From Burkholderiales bacterium (GTDB taxonomy: Bacteria > Pseudomonadota > Gammaproteobacteria > Burkholderiales > SHXO01): a DNA stretch of 41,919 nt. The position numbers were made by a program, and so were the translations under genes. The stretch is from contig JADZGB010000036.1 in assembly GCA_020854105.1 (NCBI GenBank), positions 1 to 41,919 of the forward strand, written 5' to 3'. Shown piece by piece: positions 1 through 8,471 of the stretch (positions are counted from its first letter, which is position 1; each line of letters begins with the position of its first letter). The notes under the pieces were generated by a model, which saw only the letters and a program-made list of their open reading frames with translations, had not been told where the DNA came from and searched no databases.

Positions 1-1
1 A

Positions 2-1252
2 CGAGCATTTTCGCTCGGCGCGGCGCAGGGCGCCGTGGCGGAGCATGACGTTCTCGGCCAGGCCGAAGCGCTGCTCTCCGCCAACCGCCTGGATGAAGCC
101 GAGCCGCTGGTGAGGCAGCTGCGCACGGCGCCGCATCCCGGTCTCCAGACGATCTTCCTGTCGGGCATGCTCCATCTCGCGCGCGGACGCTACATGGAAG
201 CCGCCGCGGAGTTCCGCCTCATGCTGGCGCAGGATCCGACGCTGCTGCGCCCGCGCCTGGAACTCGCGCGCGCGCTCTATCTGGCGCATGACTACCAGGC
301 TGCACGCTATCACTTCGAGCAGGTGCTCGCCGTGCCCCTGCCTGATGCGGTCAGGCAGAACGTGCTTGCCTTCATCGGCGACATCCGCAACCGGGTGCCG
401 AGTCTCTCGCTGTCGCTCGACATCGCCTCCGACTCCAATCCCAGGCAGGCGACCAGCAGCAAGACCATCGAGATCGCCGGGCAGAGCTTCGTGCTGAGCG
501 ACGAGGCGCGCGCCGAGGAGGAGGTCGGCCTGCTCGCCGCGGTGCAGGCGAAGTTTCCCGTGCCGTCCAATCCCGACATCTATGCCTCCGGATACGTAGA
601 GATGTACGACTATCCGCAGCGCGACCTCGACCAGCTCTACCTGCAGGTGATGGGCGGCAAGTACTTTCCCGGCCAACGCCACGAGTTCAACGTGGAGGCG
701 GGTGTGCACTACGGCAGCTATCAGGGGCGTACGCTCTACTCGGGCCCGGCCGCCCGCATCGCCTACGGGGTGCGCCTGCGGCCGAACGTCTTCTTCACCG
801 CCAGTCTCGACGCGCGCGAGTTCAGCTACGACGACTACACCTATCTGACCGGCTGGCAGTACTCGCAGAGCGTGGAACTGCGCTACGCCATCAGTCCCCA
901 CAGGAGCATCCGACCCGGCGTGTTCTTCGTGCAGCGCGATGCCGAGGAGGACCCGTATGCCTATGATGCCGTCGGCATCAGCGTGCGCTACGTGCAGGAA
1001 TGGCGCGGGGGATGGATCGGCAGCCTGTTTGGGCAGTACGCGAGCTATCGCTATCGCGCCGCCGACCTCCTCGCCGGCATCCGGCGCGACGAAGACGAAT
1101 GGCGTGTGGAACTCACGCTGGCCAATCGCCTGCTCACCTTCAAGGGATTCGCGCCGCGCCTGACGCTGGGTGCCGCCGAGCGCGACTCCAGCATCGACCT
1201 GTACGCGTACGACAGGCGCTACGTGCGCGTCGGTTTCACCCGTGAGTTCTGA
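2..1252 (+). CDS. Slam-like outer-membrane protein (TPR + beta-barrel, DUF560-type), 5' partial
   Basis: The reading frame is open from the window edge. The residues before the GTG at 35 (RAFSLGAAQGAVA, then EHD) look like the end of a Sec signal peptide, so the true start lies outside the window. Residues ~5-110 after the putative cleavage site are TPR-like helical repeats (LARGRYMEAAAEFRLML, ALYLAHDYQAARYHFEQVL). The remainder is a run of alternating aromatic strands typical of an outer-membrane barrel, ending in Phe (GFTREF). TPR followed by a barrel is the layout of Slam/DUF560 proteins, which move lipoproteins to the cell surface. No obvious lipoprotein client is visible here. It is convergent with the next gene, with only 3 bp between stop codons. 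Family call is moderately sure; function is inferred. Confidence 0.7.
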   Translation, partial: RAFSLGAAQGAVAEHDVLGQAEALLSANRLDEAEPLVRQLRTAPHPGLQTIFLSGMLHLARGRYMEAAAEFRLMLAQDPTLLRPRLELARALYLAHDYQAARYHFEQVLAVPLPDAVRQNVLAFIGDIRNRVPSLSLSLDIASDSNPRQATSSKTIEIAGQSFVLSDEARAEEEVGLLAAVQAKFPVPSNPDIYASGYVEMYDYPQRDLDQLYLQVMGGKYFPGQRHEFNVEAGVHYGSYQGRTLYSGPAARIAYGVRLRPNVFFTASLDAREFSYDDYTYLTGWQYSQSVELRYAISPHRSIRPGVFFVQRDAEEDPYAYDAVGISVRYVQEWRGGWIGSLFGQYASYRYRAADLLAGIRRDEDEWRVELTLANRLLTFKGFAPRLTLGAAERDSSIDLYAYDRRYVRVGFTREF

Positions 1253-1255
1253 CGA

Positions 1256-1849
1256 TCAATACTGACGCGCCCCGCTGACGGCCGCCTTGCATTTGGCCAT
1301 CGCGCTGCGACAGCGGTTCGTGCACAGCAGCGTCTGGTTGTAGTCGGACAGGCGGCAGCCCGCCAGGCACACGCGGTTCGAATCGATGCAACGCGTCATC
1401 GATCCGCCGGCCGCGAATCCCGGCTCCTCCCCGATCTCTGCGCCCGGATTCAACCCCGCGGACCTCAGTCTGGTCATGCGGAATGTTCCCTGCTGATAGG
1501 GCTTGTCGTGCACGCGGACCCTGTACGTTCCCTCGAAGACCGAGTCGCTCATGCCGCAGGCCCCTCTGAGCCGCAGCACGGTCGCGCTGCCGATGCTGCC
1601 GTGCACCTCGCAGGTGCCGAACTTCTCCACGCCCTCGATCTCACCCTTGCCGATCAGCGGCACGCGCGTCTCGACCTTGCCTTTCACCACACCCAGATTC
1701 ACGTCCATCTCGAGGGAGATGGGCACCGGCATGTCGCCCGACTTCTCGCTCACCAGCACGCCCTCGTAGCTCACGCGAAAGGCGTGGGCTGCAATCGGCA
1801 GCAAGACGAGAAGGCACGCCAGGAGGAGCGTCAGGCAGACGGTCTTCAC
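1256..1849 (-). CDS. Small secreted protein with symmetrical Cys-rich tail (unknown function)
   Basis: A 197-residue protein if it starts at the GTG at 1849 (VKTVCLTLLLACLLVLLPIA gives a clean Sec signal peptide ending near AHA). An in-frame ATG at 1897 overlaps the stop of the upstream gene, but would prefix residues encoded by a dispersed palindromic repeat (VIPAKAGIQ), so the GTG is preferred. The mature middle part (~25-130) is beta-rich. The C-terminus carries six Cys (154, 161, 165, 176, 180, 187) with spacing C-x6-C-x3-C-x10-C-x3-C-x6-C, a mirror-symmetric pattern resembling a disulfide-stapled helical hairpin (twin CX3C). I do not recognise the family. Periplasmic or extracellular location is inferred from the signal peptide and the Cys pairs. 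Confidence 0.6.
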   Translation of the reverse strand: MKTVCLTLLLACLLVLLPIAAHAFRVSYEGVLVSEKSGDMPVPISLEMDVNLGVVKGKVETRVPLIGKGEIEGVEKFGTCEVHGSIGSATVLRLRGACGMSDSVFEGTYRVRVHDKPYQQGTFRMTRLRSAGLNPGAEIGEEPGFAAGGSMTRCIDSNRVCLAGCRLSDYNQTLLCTNRCRSAMAKCKAAVSGARQY

Positions 1850-1851
1850 GT

Positions 1852-1880
1852 CCTGGATCCCGGCTTTCGCCGGGATGACG
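1852..1880. repeat. Dispersed palindromic (REP-like) repeat
   Basis: The element contains a perfect 8-bp stem, ATCCCGGC (1857-1864) / GCCGGGAT (1869-1876), with a TTTC loop, framed by CCTGG and GACG. This is the common proteobacterial intergenic repeat whose translation gives VIPAKAGIQ. It lies between the acyl-CoA dehydrogenase stop and the secreted-protein start. Related copies are at 10307-10440, 21018-21044 and 26433-26525. Confidence 0.75.
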
Positions 1881-1896
1881 AGACAGGGATCGCGCA

Positions 1897-3063
1897 TCAG
1901 AACGACCGCGGCAGTCCCAGTACGTGCTCTGCCATGTAGGACAGGATCAGGTTGGTCGAGATCGGCGCCACCTGGTACAGGCGGGTCTCGCGGAACTTGC
2001 GCTCGACATCGTATTCGGCCGCGAAGCCGAAACCGCCGTGGAACTGCAGGCACACGTTGGCCGCCTTCCACGATGCATTCGCGGCGAGGTACTTTGCCAT
2101 GTTCGCCTCTGCCCCGCACGGCTGGTGGCGGTCGTACAGTGCGCACGCCTTCCAGCGCATGAGATTGGCTGCCTCCACGTCGATGTAGGCCTCGGCAATG
2201 GGAAACTGCACGCCCTGGTTCTGGCCGATCGGCCGGTCGAACACGACACGCTCCTTCGCGTACTTCGAGATGCGCTCGACGAACCAGTAGCCGTCACCGA
2301 TGCATTCGGCGGCAATCAGCGTGCGTTCGGCGTTGAGCCCGTCCAGGATGTAGCGGAACCCCTTCCCTTCTTCACCGATCAGGTTTTCGGCGGGGACCTC
2401 GAGGTTGTCGAAGAACAGCTCGTTGGTCTCGTGGTTCACCATGTTCGCGATGGGCCGCACGCTCATGCCCTTGCCGATCGCCTCGCGCAGGTCCACCAGG
2501 AATATCGACATCCCCTCTGACTTCTTCTTCACTTCCGTCAGCGGCGTGGTGCGCGCGAGCAGGATCATCAGATCCGAGTGCTGCACGCGTGAGATCCACA
2601 CCTTCTGGCCGTTCACGACGTAGCGGTCACCCTTGCGCACCGCCACCGTCTTGATGCGCGTAGTGTCCGTGCCGGTGCTCGGCTCCGTCACGCCCATCGA
2701 CTGCAGGCGCAGTTCGCCGCTGGCGATCCCGGGCAGATACGCCTGCTTCTGCGCCGCCGAGCCATGGCGCAGCAGCGTGCCCATGTTGTACATCTGGCCG
2801 TGGCAGGCGCCGGAGTTGCCACCGGAGCGGTTGATCTCCTCCATGATCACCGAGGCCTCGGCCAGACCGAGGCCGGAACCGCCGTACTCCAGCGGGATCA
2901 TGGCAGCCAGCCAGCCGGCCCTGGTCAGCGCCTCCACGAATGCTTCGGGATAGGCGCGCGCCGCATCGATCTGGCGGTGATACTCGTCGGGGAACTGCGC
3001 GCACAGGGCACGTACGCCGTCGCGGATGTCCTGGTACCGGTCTGCAGCGGAGCTGTTCATCAT
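1897..3063 (-). CDS. Acyl-CoA dehydrogenase family protein (IVD-type catalytic Glu position)
   Basis: An FAD-dependent acyl-CoA dehydrogenase of 388 residues that would oxidise an acyl-CoA at the alpha-beta bond. Visible family signatures are SMGVTEPSTGTDTT (~121-134), the nucleotide-binding segment GDRYVVNGQKVWIS (~144-157) and the C-terminal QFHGGFGFAAEYDVER (~340-354). The usual catalytic Glu in the C-terminal YEGT motif is absent (LYQVAPISTN here). A Glu at ~246 in LNAERTLIAAE aligns with the alternative base used by isovaleryl-CoA dehydrogenase, so the enzyme is probably active. The start ATG at 3063 overlaps the enoyl-CoA hydratase stop (ATGA), implying translational coupling; a second ATG follows at 3060. 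It is the last gene of the six-gene operon. Substrate unknown. Confidence 0.88.
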   Translation of the reverse strand: MMNSSAADRYQDIRDGVRALCAQFPDEYHRQIDAARAYPEAFVEALTRAGWLAAMIPLEYGGSGLGLAEASVIMEEINRSGGNSGACHGQMYNMGTLLRHGSAAQKQAYLPGIASGELRLQSMGVTEPSTGTDTTRIKTVAVRKGDRYVVNGQKVWISRVQHSDLMILLARTTPLTEVKKKSEGMSIFLVDLREAIGKGMSVRPIANMVNHETNELFFDNLEVPAENLIGEEGKGFRYILDGLNAERTLIAAECIGDGYWFVERISKYAKERVVFDRPIGQNQGVQFPIAEAYIDVEAANLMRWKACALYDRHQPCGAEANMAKYLAANASWKAANVCLQFHGGFGFAAEYDVERKFRETRLYQVAPISTNLILSYMAEHVLGLPRSF

Positions 3064-3863
3064 CTGCCCTTGAACTGCGGCCTGCGCTTCTCGTTGAAGG
3101 CGAGAATACCTTCGCGGCGGTCGTCGGTATCGACCAGCTGGTTGTAGGCCTCGACCTCGAAGCGATAGGCGGTGCGGATCTCCATCTGCGCGCCGTAGCG
3201 GATCGATTTCTTGGCCTGGCGCACGGCAAGCGGCGCATTGGCAGCGATCGACGCCGCCGTATCGAGCGCCGCCGGCAATACCTCGCCCGGTTCGCACAGC
3301 CGGTTCACCAGACCCCACGCATGGGCATCGTCGGCCGAGAACGGCCGCGCGGTCATGATGATCTCCCTGGCACGGCGCTCGCCCACGGCGCGCGGCAGGT
3401 TCTGCGTGCCGCCTGCGCCCGGGATGATGCCCAGAGAGGTCTCGGTCAGCGCGAAGCGGGCCGTGCGCACCGCGTAGATGAAATCGCACATCAGTCCCAG
3501 TTCCAGTCCACCGGCATACGCGAGGCCGTTCACCGCCGCGATGATCGGCAGCGGCAGGTCGCCCAGCGCCCAGAACGCGCGCTCGAACAGCTCGTGCTGT
3601 GCGCGCCAGGCCTCGCGCGTCATGCCCTTGCGCTCCTTCAGATCCGCACCGGCGCAGAAGGCCTGGTCGCCCGCACCCGTGATCACCGCGCAGCGCCAGT
3701 CCTCGCTGTCCTCGGTGAGCCGCGTCCACAGGTCCAGCAGCTCGCGCCCCATGGCCGTGTTGAAGGCGTTGCGCACCTGCGGACGATTCAGGCGGACGAG
3801 CAGGACGTGCGGTGCGGCGCTCTCGTGCGCCAGCGTCTCGTACTGTGGAAGCGGCACGTGCAC
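3060..3863 (-). CDS. Enoyl-CoA hydratase/isomerase (crotonase) family
   Basis: A 267-residue crotonase. The oxyanion-hole segments FCAGADLKE (~69-77) and AYAGGLELGLMCDF (~115-128) are present. Both catalytic glutamates of true hydratases are there: Glu121 in GGLELG and Glu141 in FALTETSLG, followed by IIPGAGGTQ. It is therefore expected to hydrate a 2-enoyl-CoA, the step after the acyl-CoA dehydrogenase encoded immediately downstream. The start is a GTG at 3863; no in-frame ATG fits upstream. It sits 3 bp after the oxidoreductase stop and overlaps the next gene by 4 bp. Exact substrate is not determinable. Confidence 0.9.
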   Translation of the reverse strand: MHVPLPQYETLAHESAAPHVLLVRLNRPQVRNAFNTAMGRELLDLWTRLTEDSEDWRCAVITGAGDQAFCAGADLKERKGMTREAWRAQHELFERAFWALGDLPLPIIAAVNGLAYAGGLELGLMCDFIYAVRTARFALTETSLGIIPGAGGTQNLPRAVGERRAREIIMTARPFSADDAHAWGLVNRLCEPGEVLPAALDTAASIAANAPLAVRQAKKSIRYGAQMEIRTAYRFEVEAYNQLVDTDDRREGILAFNEKRRPQFKGR

Positions 3864-3866
3864 GCC

Positions 3867-4871
3867 TCAGATGTCGATCACGATCTTGCCGAAGTGCCGG
3901 CCGTCGCGCAGGTGGGTGAACGCCGCGGCGGCGTCGGCCAGTTGGAAGTGCGAATCGATGACCGGCTTCATCCCGTTGCGCTCGATGGCCCGGTTCATCG
4001 CCTCGAACCGGGCGCGCGACCCGACCGCGATGCCCTGCACCCGCATCAGCGGCCCGATGATCGCGCGCAACGGAATCTCGGCGGTGTAGCCGGCGACGAA
4101 GCCGACCACGCCCACGAAGCCGCCGAAAGCCGTGCACGCCAGCGACTGGGCCATCGACGCACCGGCCGTCTCCACCACGATGTCCACGCCGCGGCCCTCG
4201 GTCGCGGCCCTGACCGCGTCCTCCCACTTCGGTGTGGAGCGGTAGTTGATCCCGACATCCGCGCCCAGTTGCTTCGCGCGCTGCAGCTTCTCGTCGCTGG
4301 AGGACAGGATGATCACCCGCGCCCCGGCAAGCTTAGCGAACTGCAGCGCGAACAGGGCAACTCCGCCGGTGCCCTGCACCAGCACGCTGTCGCCCGGCTT
4401 GATGCCGCCTTCCTGCAGCGTGGTCCAGGCGGTCAGCGCGGCGATCGGCAGCGTCGCCGCTTCCGCATCGCTCAGATTCGCCGGCACGGTGACGGCATCC
4501 TCCGCCGGCACCGCGACGTACTCCGCCAGCACACCGGCCAGTGGCGCACCCAGCGTGCGCCGGGTGCGCGTCTCCAGGGTCGGCTTGCCGTCGTACCAGC
4601 CCTGCGTGTAGAGCGGCATGACCCGGTCGCCGACCTTGAAGCGCGTCACCTCCTCGCCCACCGCGACGACTTCGCCGCAGCAGTCCGAGGCCGGCACGTA
4701 GGGCAGCGGCAGTGTCGGCAGATACTTCTGGACCAGGATGGCGAGGTCGCGGTAGTTGAGGCTGGCGGCCTTAATCCGCACCAGGATCTCGCCGCGACGG
4801 GCAGCGGGCACCGGCCGCTGCCCCAGAGACAGAGCGTCGATCGAGAAATCGCGCGCCTCGATCGCGCGCAT
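3867..4871 (-). CDS. Zinc-independent medium-chain dehydrogenase/reductase (quinone-oxidoreductase-like)
   Basis: A 334-residue MDR superfamily NAD(P)H-dependent oxidoreductase. The N-terminal GroES-like domain has ASDCCGEVVAVGEEVTRFK and VGDRVMPLY. The Rossmann segment is VLVQGTGGVALFALQFAKL, followed by GADVGINY and DIVVETAG. The Cys/His cluster of the structural zinc site of true alcohol dehydrogenases is not present, which favours the quinone-oxidoreductase/enoyl-reductase branch. The start ATG at 4871 gives the usual MDR beginning (MRAIEARDF); the frame stays open upstream but only as antisense-like sequence. It lies 11 bp downstream of the SDR gene. It probably reduces or oxidises a pathway carbonyl; the substrate is unknown. 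Confidence 0.85.
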   Translation of the reverse strand: MRAIEARDFSIDALSLGQRPVPAARRGEILVRIKAASLNYRDLAILVQKYLPTLPLPYVPASDCCGEVVAVGEEVTRFKVGDRVMPLYTQGWYDGKPTLETRTRRTLGAPLAGVLAEYVAVPAEDAVTVPANLSDAEAATLPIAALTAWTTLQEGGIKPGDSVLVQGTGGVALFALQFAKLAGARVIILSSSDEKLQRAKQLGADVGINYRSTPKWEDAVRAATEGRGVDIVVETAGASMAQSLACTAFGGFVGVVGFVAGYTAEIPLRAIIGPLMRVQGIAVGSRARFEAMNRAIERNGMKPVIDSHFQLADAAAAFTHLRDGRHFGKIVIDI

Positions 4872-4882
4872 GGTCACCGCCG

Positions 4883-5635
4883 TCACACCGAGCGCCCCCC
4901 GTCGACCGGCAGCTCGACTCCGGTGATGAAGTCGGCCAGATCCGACGCGAGATACAGCGCCGCCTTGGCGATGTCGATCGGCTTGGCCAGCCGTCCCATC
5001 GGGATGCCGCCGAGGAACTTCGCCTGGTTCTCGGGCGTGTTGGCCATGCCCATGAAGTCCTCGATCATGCCGGTGGCCGACATGACCGGGCAGATCGCGT
5101 TGACGCGGATGCCATCGGGCGCCAGTTCCACTGCCATCGCCTTCGACACGAGGTTTGCCGCCGCCTTGGAGGCCGCGTACCACACCAGCCCCGGACGCGG
5201 ACGCATGCCCGAGACCGAGCCCACGTTGATGATGCAGCCCGATTTCTTCTGGCGCATGAGCGGGACCACCGATTGCGCCATCAGGTAGATCGCCTTCACG
5301 TTGACGTCGAAGCAGCGGTCGAACTGAGCTTCCTCGACCGTCAGCATGGAGCCGTTGCGGTGCGTATACCCGGCGTTGTTGACCACGATGTCGACGGTGC
5401 CGAACTGCTTCACCGCGGCCGCGACGAGGTTCTCGATGTCCGCGCGCCGCGAGACGTCGCACTTGACCGCGATGGCGCTACCGCCCAGTTCGGCGGCGAT
5501 CTTCTTCGCGCCCTCCTCGTTCAGATCGGCGACCACGACCTTCGCGCCTTCCTTGACGTACAGGCGCGAGATCTCCGCGCCGAATCCGCTCGCCGCACCG
5601 GTGACGATGGCAACCTTGTTCGACAGCATGCTCAT
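4883..5635 (-). CDS. SDR family NAD(P)-dependent oxidoreductase
   Basis: A classical short-chain dehydrogenase of 250 residues, the standard family length. It has the cofactor motif TGAASGFG (12-19), an acidic residue at the end of beta-2 (VVVADLN, Asp37) suggesting NAD(H) preference, NNAG (86-89), and the catalytic Ser140, Tyr153 and Lys157 (GSVSG, YAASK). The C-terminus GVELPVDGGRSV is typical of FabG-like enzymes. A strong ribosome-binding site (AAGGAGGAG) stands just before the ATG at 5635. It lies 9 bp after the aldehyde dehydrogenase gene and probably acts on a hydroxy/keto intermediate of the same pathway. Confidence 0.92.
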   Translation of the reverse strand: MSMLSNKVAIVTGAASGFGAEISRLYVKEGAKVVVADLNEEGAKKIAAELGGSAIAVKCDVSRRADIENLVAAAVKQFGTVDIVVNNAGYTHRNGSMLTVEEAQFDRCFDVNVKAIYLMAQSVVPLMRQKKSGCIINVGSVSGMRPRPGLVWYAASKAAANLVSKAMAVELAPDGIRVNAICPVMSATGMIEDFMGMANTPENQAKFLGGIPMGRLAKPIDIAKAALYLASDLADFITGVELPVDGGRSV

Positions 5636-5644
5636 GACTCCTCC

Positions 5645-7099
5645 TTATCCGTGGTAATTGACGATGGTCTTGGTGACCGTGAAATGTTCGAGTGCGAGAA
5701 AGCCCTTCTCGCGCCCATGTCCGCTTTTCTTCACGCCGCCGAAGGGCAGCTCCACGCCGCCCCCGGCACCATAGCAGTTGATGAACACCTGGCCGCAGCG
5801 CATGCGCTTGGACACGCGCTGCTGGCACGCACCGTTGGCGGTCCAGACCGCGCCGACCAGGCCGTAGTCGGTGGCGTTGGCGAGCCGGATGGCATCCTCC
5901 TCGTCCTCGAAGGGAATGGCCGAGAGCACCGGGCCGAACACCTCCTCGCACGCCAGGGAATGCTCGCGCGGAACGGGACCGAACAGCGTCGGCTGCACCC
6001 AGAAGCCCTGCGGCGGCAGTCCGTCGGCGAAACTGCCGCGCGCCAGCACCGGCACGCCGCTGTCGATCGCGGCCTGCGTGAACGAACGGATGCGGTCGCG
6101 CTGGGTGGCGTTCATCACCGGACCGCAGTCGAGGTTCATCTCCGGCGTACCCACCCGCACCTTGCCGAAGGCCTCGCTCACCAGACCCAGGAAGCGCTCG
6201 TAGATCTCCTTCTGCACCAGCAGCCGGCTACCGGCCGAGCAGGTCTGCCCCGCGTGCTGCACGATCGCCTTCACCACCACCGGCACCGACCGGTCCAGGT
6301 CGGCGTCGGCGAACACCACCTGGGGCGACTTGCCGCCCAGTTCCAGCGTGCACGGCACGTGATTGCGCGCAGCCGAGGCCTGCACCAGGGTGCCCACCTC
6401 GGGTGAACCGGTGAAGCTCAGGAAGTTCACGCCCGGATGCGCACTGAGCGCCGCGCCCGCGACCTCGCCCAGACCGGTCACCACGTTGAGGGCGTCACCC
6501 GGCACCCCTGCCTCCAGTCCCAGCTCGGACAGGCGCAGGGTGGACAGGCAGGCGTCCTCGGAGGGTTTGATCACGGCGGCGTTGCCCGCCGCCAGCGCTG
6601 CGGCGACGGTGCGTCCGTACTGCTGCGCCGGATAGTTCCACGGGATGATGTGACCGGTGACCCCGTGCGGCTCGCGCAGGACGTTCACGGTGTAGCCGTC
6701 GAGGAACGGAATCACCTGTCCGTGCAGCTTGTCGGCGGCACCCCCGTAGAAGTCGAAGTAGCGCGCGGTGACCTGGATGTCGATGCGCGAGGCATTCATC
6801 GGCTTGCCGGTGTCGCGCGCCTCGATCAGCGTCAGCTCCTCCAGGTTCGCCTCGATCAGCCGCGCCCAGCGCTGCAGGATGCGTCCGCGCTCCGAGGCGG
6901 GCGTGCGGCCCCAGCTGCCGTCGAGCGCCGTCTGCGCGGCCCGTACCGCGCGGTCGATGTCCCGCGCACCGCCCGCGGCGATGTGCGCGAACACCTCGCC
7001 GCTGCACGGATCGATCATCGGAATGCTGCCGCCGTCGGCCGGCTGCACCCACTCGCCGCCGATGAGCAGTGCGTGGGAAGCGATCTTCATGGTCGTCAT
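5645..7099 (-). CDS. NAD(P)-dependent aldehyde dehydrogenase
   Basis: A 484-residue ALDH superfamily enzyme oxidising an aldehyde to its acid. All key elements are present: the oxyanion Asn155 in IIPWNYP, the cofactor motif FTGSPEVG (229-236), the general base Glu253 in LELGGK, the nucleophile Cys287 in GQTCSAGS and the C-terminal motif PFGGVKKSGHGREKG. The start ATG at 7099 follows an AGGAGG box with 5-bp spacing; a second ATG is three codons on. It is the second gene of the operon starting with the CoA-transferase. The local similarity is to broad betaine/gamma-aminobutyraldehyde-type ALDHs, but the substrate cannot be fixed. Confidence 0.92.
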   Translation of the reverse strand: MTTMKIASHALLIGGEWVQPADGGSIPMIDPCSGEVFAHIAAGGARDIDRAVRAAQTALDGSWGRTPASERGRILQRWARLIEANLEELTLIEARDTGKPMNASRIDIQVTARYFDFYGGAADKLHGQVIPFLDGYTVNVLREPHGVTGHIIPWNYPAQQYGRTVAAALAAGNAAVIKPSEDACLSTLRLSELGLEAGVPGDALNVVTGLGEVAGAALSAHPGVNFLSFTGSPEVGTLVQASAARNHVPCTLELGGKSPQVVFADADLDRSVPVVVKAIVQHAGQTCSAGSRLLVQKEIYERFLGLVSEAFGKVRVGTPEMNLDCGPVMNATQRDRIRSFTQAAIDSGVPVLARGSFADGLPPQGFWVQPTLFGPVPREHSLACEEVFGPVLSAIPFEDEEDAIRLANATDYGLVGAVWTANGACQQRVSKRMRCGQVFINCYGAGGGVELPFGGVKKSGHGREKGFLALEHFTVTKTIVNYHG

Positions 7100-7138
7100 C
7101 GTTACCTCCTCATGTCATGTCTGGCGGTTGCGCCCGGA

Positions 7139-8317
7139 TCACACCACGCCGCGCGTGCGCAGCTGCGCGATGGTGGATGCGTCGTAACCGATCTCGTTCA
7201 GGATCGCGTCGGTGTGCTGGCCGATCCCGGGAATGGCGTCCATGCGCGGGTCGAACTCCTCCGGCACGCCCGGCGGCAGCATGGCCTTGACCGATCCTTC
7301 CGGTGAGTCCACCTCCACCTGGCGCCCGCGCGCGTGCAGCTGCGCGTGCGCCCATACCTCGTGCATGTCGTTCATGCGCGCGTTGCCGATCTGCGCCTGA
7401 TCCAGCCGCTGCACCACCTTTGCGGCGGTCATGCCCGACAAGGCATTCACGATGATCTCGTACAGCTCCTTGCGCGCACTGGAGCGCTTGGGCCCGGTGT
7501 TGAACCGCGGATCGCCTGCCAGCGCGGGCTGCCCGAGGACCTTGTCGCAGAACACCGCCCATTCGCGCTCGTTCTGCAGCCCCAGCATCACCACCTTGCC
7601 ATCGCCCGCCGGGAACGGGCCGTAGGGGTAGATGGTCGCGTGCGAGGCGCCCGCGCGCACTGGCGGCGACGCCCCGTCGTAGGCGTAATAGAGGGGAAAG
7701 CTCATCCACTCGACCATGCTCTCGAGCATGGAAATGTCGATGCGGCAGCCTTTGCCCGTCCTGCCGCGCTGGATCAGCGCGGCCAGGATGTTGGTATAGG
7801 CGTACATGCCCGAAGCGATGTCCACGATGGAGCAGCCGGCCTTGGACGGTGTCTCCGGCGTGCCGGTGACCGACAGCAGCCCCGACTCGCTCTGGATCAG
7901 CAGATCGTAGGCCTTCTTGTCGCGGTACGGACCGTCCGCGCCGTAGCCGGAGATGTCGCACACGATCAGGCGCGGATAGCGCTCGTGCAGCTGATCGTGG
8001 GAAAAGCCCATGCGCGCGGCAGCCCCCGGCGCGAGGTTCTGCAGCAGCACGTCGGCCTTCTCCAGCAGCTTGTGCACGATGTCGCGCGCCTCCTGCTGCT
8101 TGAGGTCGAGAGTGATGCTCTCCTTGGAGCGATTGGTCCAGACGAAGTGCGAGGACATCCCGCGCACGCGCTCGTCGTAGGCGCGCGCGGGGTCTCCGAC
8201 CCGGGGACGCTCGATCTTGATGATGCGTGCGCCGAGGTCCGCCAGCTGACGGGTACAGAACGGTCCCGCGATGACGTGCTCGAGCGCGACGACGGTGACC
8301 CCTTCCAGCGGACGCAT
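7139..8317 (-). CDS. CaiB/BaiF family CoA-transferase
   Basis: A 392-residue family III CoA-transferase, which would move CoA from one acid to another and so activate the substrate for the downstream acyl-CoA steps. Typical landmarks are LADLGARIIKIE (26-37), FVWTNRSKESITLDL (58-72), NLAPGAAARMG (94-104) and the catalytic Asp166 in CSIVDIASGMYA. It opens the six-gene minus-strand operon and is divergent from the flavin monooxygenase gene. A GGGAGCGAG box precedes the ATG. A conserved 14-bp motif lies 44 bp upstream (8361-8374). Confidence 0.92.
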   Translation of the reverse strand: MRPLEGVTVVALEHVIAGPFCTRQLADLGARIIKIERPRVGDPARAYDERVRGMSSHFVWTNRSKESITLDLKQQEARDIVHKLLEKADVLLQNLAPGAAARMGFSHDQLHERYPRLIVCDISGYGADGPYRDKKAYDLLIQSESGLLSVTGTPETPSKAGCSIVDIASGMYAYTNILAALIQRGRTGKGCRIDISMLESMVEWMSFPLYYAYDGASPPVRAGASHATIYPYGPFPAGDGKVVMLGLQNEREWAVFCDKVLGQPALAGDPRFNTGPKRSSARKELYEIIVNALSGMTAAKVVQRLDQAQIGNARMNDMHEVWAHAQLHARGRQVEVDSPEGSVKAMLPPGVPEEFDPRMDAIPGIGQHTDAILNEIGYDASTIAQLRTRGVV

Positions 8318-8360
8318 GCTGACTCGCTCCCTTGCCTCGTGCGGACCGAAACCTGGAATG

Positions 8361-8374
8361 ATCCGTCAATCCGG
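8361..8374 (-). promoter_or_regulatory. Candidate promoter/operator motif CCGGATTGACGGAT
   Basis: Read on the minus strand this 14-bp string is identical to one upstream of the ABC binding-protein gene (19018-19031). It contains TTGACG, a good -35 hexamer, positioned to serve the CoA-transferase operon; the matching -10 is weak. It lies in the divergent region shared with the monooxygenase. It could be a shared -35 element or a regulator half-site. Two occurrences only. Confidence 0.35.
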
Positions 8375-8471
8375 CCGGGCCTGCCAGTCGAGAATCGGCA
8401 AACCGCCCATCGCCGATGGCGAAGGCCGGTCGCCCTGCTAACATCGAGGGTCGAACGCGAGGATCCGCAGA

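Noticed and set aside
1849-1897. ATG at 1897 as start of the small Cys-rich protein
   Set aside because: It would translate the dispersed repeat (VIPAKAGIQ) ahead of a clean signal peptide; the GTG at 1849 is better.
7725-7745. Palindrome CCATGCTCTCGAGCATGG
   Set aside because: It encodes a conserved CoA-transferase stretch (SMLESMVEW) and is explained by codon use.
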